A stretch of 64,000 bases of DNA from Streptococcus sp. S1 (GTDB lineage: Bacteria > Bacillota > Bacilli > Lactobacillales > Streptococcaceae), in contig NZ_CP139418.1 of assembly GCF_034137685.1 (NCBI RefSeq), forward strand, positions 1,577,001 to 1,641,000, in the 5' to 3' direction. Shown here piece after piece: positions 62,207 to 64,000 of this stretch. Every line of letters begins with the position of its first letter. Position 1 is the stretch's first letter. A program made the translations under genes and the position numbers. The notes under the pieces are model-generated. The model ran no database searches and was not told the DNA's origin. It was given only the letters and a program-made list of their open reading frames with translations.

Positions 62207-62761
62207 TTCTACTTTTATAAATCCAAATTTATTGAGAGGATAGAGACGCAGATTCACGACTCCTTCGATCTGATTTTTATGGATATAACCAAACTCACGG
62301 CTATCTTCTGTATCTCCACGGTTATCATTTAAGACTAGATAAGTATCGGATGGTACACGACCAGCCTTGGTCCCTTTTAACTCTGATAAGAAGAAATCAT
62401 CCGTATAATACCCATTACTCGTAGGTGCAGCTAGATGTTTGTTCAGCATTTTATTCAGGTAAGGTTCTGGTGTTGCCTGTCCATTCAAATAGAGGACGTC
62501 ATCTACGTAGCTGACTTCATCGTTTTCTTTAGCAATGACACGTCCAAGGTATTCTTTTCCACCGACCTTGTATAAGACCAAGTCACTGCGATCTACCTGA
62601 GCATTTCTAGTCGCTACCACAAGATCTCCAGTTTTCACAGAAGCATTGGCCATTTTATCATTGATACTAAATGGATGAAATACAAAAATTCGAAGCAAAA
62701 TCAGTGCCAAAACCAGTACACCGACAATGATGACATTTCTAATTAAATCTCTCCTTGGCAT
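62201..62761 (-). CDS. Signal peptidase I (S26) family protein, active site atypical
   Basis: The 186-residue protein has one N-terminal membrane anchor (about 9-27) and an S26 fold with the box E motif LNDNRGDTEDSREFG intact. The catalytic boxes are unusual: no Ser-Met is seen where box B is expected (HPFSINDKMANASVKTGD), and the box D lysine-arginine is replaced (EYLGRVIA in place of VKRVIG), so the general-base lysine seems missing. It may be a non-peptidase relative or use a shifted site. It sits between mntE and pyk, a location where streptococci often have a gene labelled lepB. It has its own promoter. Confidence 0.8.
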   Translation of the reverse strand: MPRRDLIRNVIIVGVLVLALILLRIFVFHPFSINDKMANASVKTGDLVVATRNAQVDRSDLVLYKVGGKEYLGRVIAKENDEVSYVDDVLYLNGQATPEPYLNKMLNKHLAAPTSNGYYTDDFFLSELKGTKAGRVPSDTYLVLNDNRGDTEDSREFGYIHKNQIEGVVNLRLYPLNKFGFIKVEE

Positions 62762-62785
62762 GTATGTCTCCCTTCCTTTTTATTT

Positions 62786-62794
62786 ATTATACCA
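62786..62794 (-). promoter_or_regulatory. Promoter of the signal-peptidase-like gene, TGgTATAAT
   Basis: Consensus extended -10 followed by AAGGAAGGGAG ribosome binding site; leader of about 20 bases. Confidence 0.6.
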
Positions 62795-62860
62795 TGTTTT
62801 TGATCTTTAAAAAAGAGAAAGTAAGCATTAGTGAGAATTCTTATCAACACAAACCAGAAG

Positions 62861-62899
62861 AAAAAGAAAAACCTCGCGGTCAATCCTTTCGGACCAACC
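62861..62899 (-). terminator. Terminator of pyk
   Basis: Minus-strand stem GGTTGGTCC/GGATTGACC (with three G-T pairs) closed by a GAAA tetraloop, then GCGAGG and a T-rich run. Confidence 0.65.
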
Positions 62900-62926
62900 A
62901 GCAAGGCTTTCAGATCAAATTGTCTA

Positions 62927-64000
62927 TTAACGTACTGTACGGATACGCATTGTGTTAGTACGAACAGCTTCTCCAAGTGGCACACCTGCAACGATAACGA
63001 TATCGTCACCAGATTGTACAAGACCTGCTTCAACTGCTTTACGTTCAGCAATTTCAAACATGTCATCAGTTGATGATGGAGCTTCTGTCAACATTGGGAT
63101 AACACCCCAGTTCAACATCAATCCACGTTCTGTTAATTCGTCAAATGTCAATGCCAAGATATCAGCATTTGGACGGTATTTAGAAATCAAACGTGCTGTG
63201 TGACCAGTCTTAGTAAGAGTTACAACCAATTTGATGTCCATTGAGTTTGTAGCATCTTTAACTGCTGAAGCCATAACTTCTGTCTTAGAGTTACGTTCAA
63301 ATGAATCTGAGTTCAAACGTCCGTATTCGTTAAGAAGAGTTTGAGCGTTCTTATCGATTGTAGCCATTGTTGTAACTGACTCAAGTGGGTATTTACCATT
63401 TGCAGACTCACCTGAAAGCATTGTAGCGTCAGTTCCGTCGATAACAGCGTTGAATACGTCTGATACTTCTGAACGAGTTGCACGTGGTTTTTCAGTCATT
63501 GTTTCAAGCATGTTTGTTGCAGTGATAACAACTTTACCAGCAGCGTTTACTTTAGTGATGATCATTTTTTGGTAAACTGGAACCATTTCAAATGGCACTT
63601 CGATACCCATGTCACCACGAGCAATCATGATACCATCAGCAGCTTCAATGATTTCGTCCAAGTTATCGATACCTTGTTGGTTTTCGATCTTCGCAAACAA
63701 TTGAACGTGACCGTTACCAGTTTCTTCACAGATTGCACGAACTTCATTTACGTCTTTTGCAGTACGTACGAATGAGATCGCGATGAAGTTGATACCTTGT
63801 TCAAGACCGAAGCGGATATCAGCGTTATCACGTTCAGCAAGAGCAGGGAAAGGAATTTTAGTGTTAGGGATGTTGACACCTTTTTGTTTAGCGATGATAC
63901 CATCGTTTTCAACTTCAACGACAAATTCACGTTTTGCAGCGTCTTTTTCTACAACGCGAAGACCCAATTTACCATCGTCAACCAATACTTGGTGTCCAAC
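62927..64000 (-). CDS. pyk: Pyruvate kinase, N-terminal part cut by window edge
   Basis: The last 357 residues of a roughly 500-residue glycolytic enzyme converting PEP and ADP to pyruvate and ATP. Visible are the active-site segment IMIARGDMGIEVP, ITATNMLETMTEKPRATRSEVSDV (conserved helix region), the allosteric C-terminal domain with TKTGHTARLISKYRP, and the end AVRTNTMRIRTVR. Codons are strongly biased to a few preferred forms, as expected for a highly expressed gene. The N-terminus lies beyond the right edge. Confidence 0.97.
   Translation of the reverse strand, partial: VGHQVLVDDGKLGLRVVEKDAAKREFVVEVENDGIIAKQKGVNIPNTKIPFPALAERDNADIRFGLEQGINFIAISFVRTAKDVNEVRAICEETGNGHVQLFAKIENQQGIDNLDEIIEAADGIMIARGDMGIEVPFEMVPVYQKMIITKVNAAGKVVITATNMLETMTEKPRATRSEVSDVFNAVIDGTDATMLSGESANGKYPLESVTTMATIDKNAQTLLNEYGRLNSDSFERNSKTEVMASAVKDATNSMDIKLVVTLTKTGHTARLISKYRPNADILALTFDELTERGLMLNWGVIPMLTEAPSSTDDMFEIAERKAVEAGLVQSGDDIVIVAGVPLGEAVRTNTMRIRTVR

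Overview
The window is a stretch of low-GC Firmicute chromosome from a viridans-type Streptococcus. The evidence is the set of neighbours: a CiaRH two-component system, SpxR and an SpxA1-type Spx, an SMK-box metK, a preQ1-II riboswitch before queT, streptococcal-type PepN and MntE, and a rhamnose cell-wall polysaccharide locus. I cannot name the species from sequence alone. No tRNA, rRNA, CRISPR array, prophage or insertion sequence was seen. Both ends cut a gene: ligA on the left and pyk on the right.

Layout. 1-9.2 kb: ligA (partial), queT with its riboswitch, a GtrA-family protein, a B3/B4-domain protein with its MarR regulator, YihY, methionine aminopeptidase, spxR, an acetyltransferase and murA. 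9.3-15.9 kb: metK behind an SMK (SAM-III) riboswitch, two tandem paralogous membrane proteins, dCMP deaminase, the infC-rpmI-rplT operon with an attenuated leader, cmk, a LysM surface protein, ferredoxin and EbsA. 16-34.2 kb: the cell-wall rhamnan locus on the minus strand. The order corresponds to gacA (rmlD), then gacB-C-D-E, a GT4 enzyme, gacG (rgpF) and a GacH-like glycerol-phosphate transferase. It is preceded by a GacI-GacJ-GacK-like set, a GT4 enzyme, a DUF2142 membrane protein, a second undecaprenyl-phosphate glycosyltransferase (SccN/GtrB type) and galE. 34.3-41.8 kb: an oxidoreductase, a DEAD-box helicase, pgdA, a glyoxalase, ciaH, ciaR, a frameshifted Gln/Gly/Asn-rich secreted protein and bioY. 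41.9-49.5 kb: pepN and the phosphate-uptake operon pstS-C-A-B-B-phoU, in which one pstB has an in-frame TGA. 49.6-64 kb: rsmF-like, inositol monophosphatase, UPF0223, spxA1, ribF-truB, a flavin disulfide reductase, a hydrolase, a DUF2130 protein, pcrA, mntE, a signal-peptidase-like protein and pyk.

How the parts fit. Envelope biology dominates: rhamnan backbone synthesis, export and decoration; peptidoglycan precursor synthesis (murA) and deacetylation (pgdA); the envelope-stress system CiaRH with a putative target gene next to it; and LysM, EbsA and YihY proteins. Redox control is the second theme (SpxR, SpxA1, disulfide reductase, MntE).

Most notable observations: four genes (ligA, gtrA, fer, pgdA) have a -10 hexamer exactly six bases before the ATG and no ribosome binding site, suggesting leaderless mRNAs; a 179-bp structured repeat occurs twice, 54 kb apart, with no indels; four CiaR-like half-sites at an exact 11-bp period precede a frameshifted gene next to ciaRH; two separate lipid-linked sugar modules flank the rhamnan genes; and the signal-peptidase-like protein beside pyk lacks the expected catalytic lysine.
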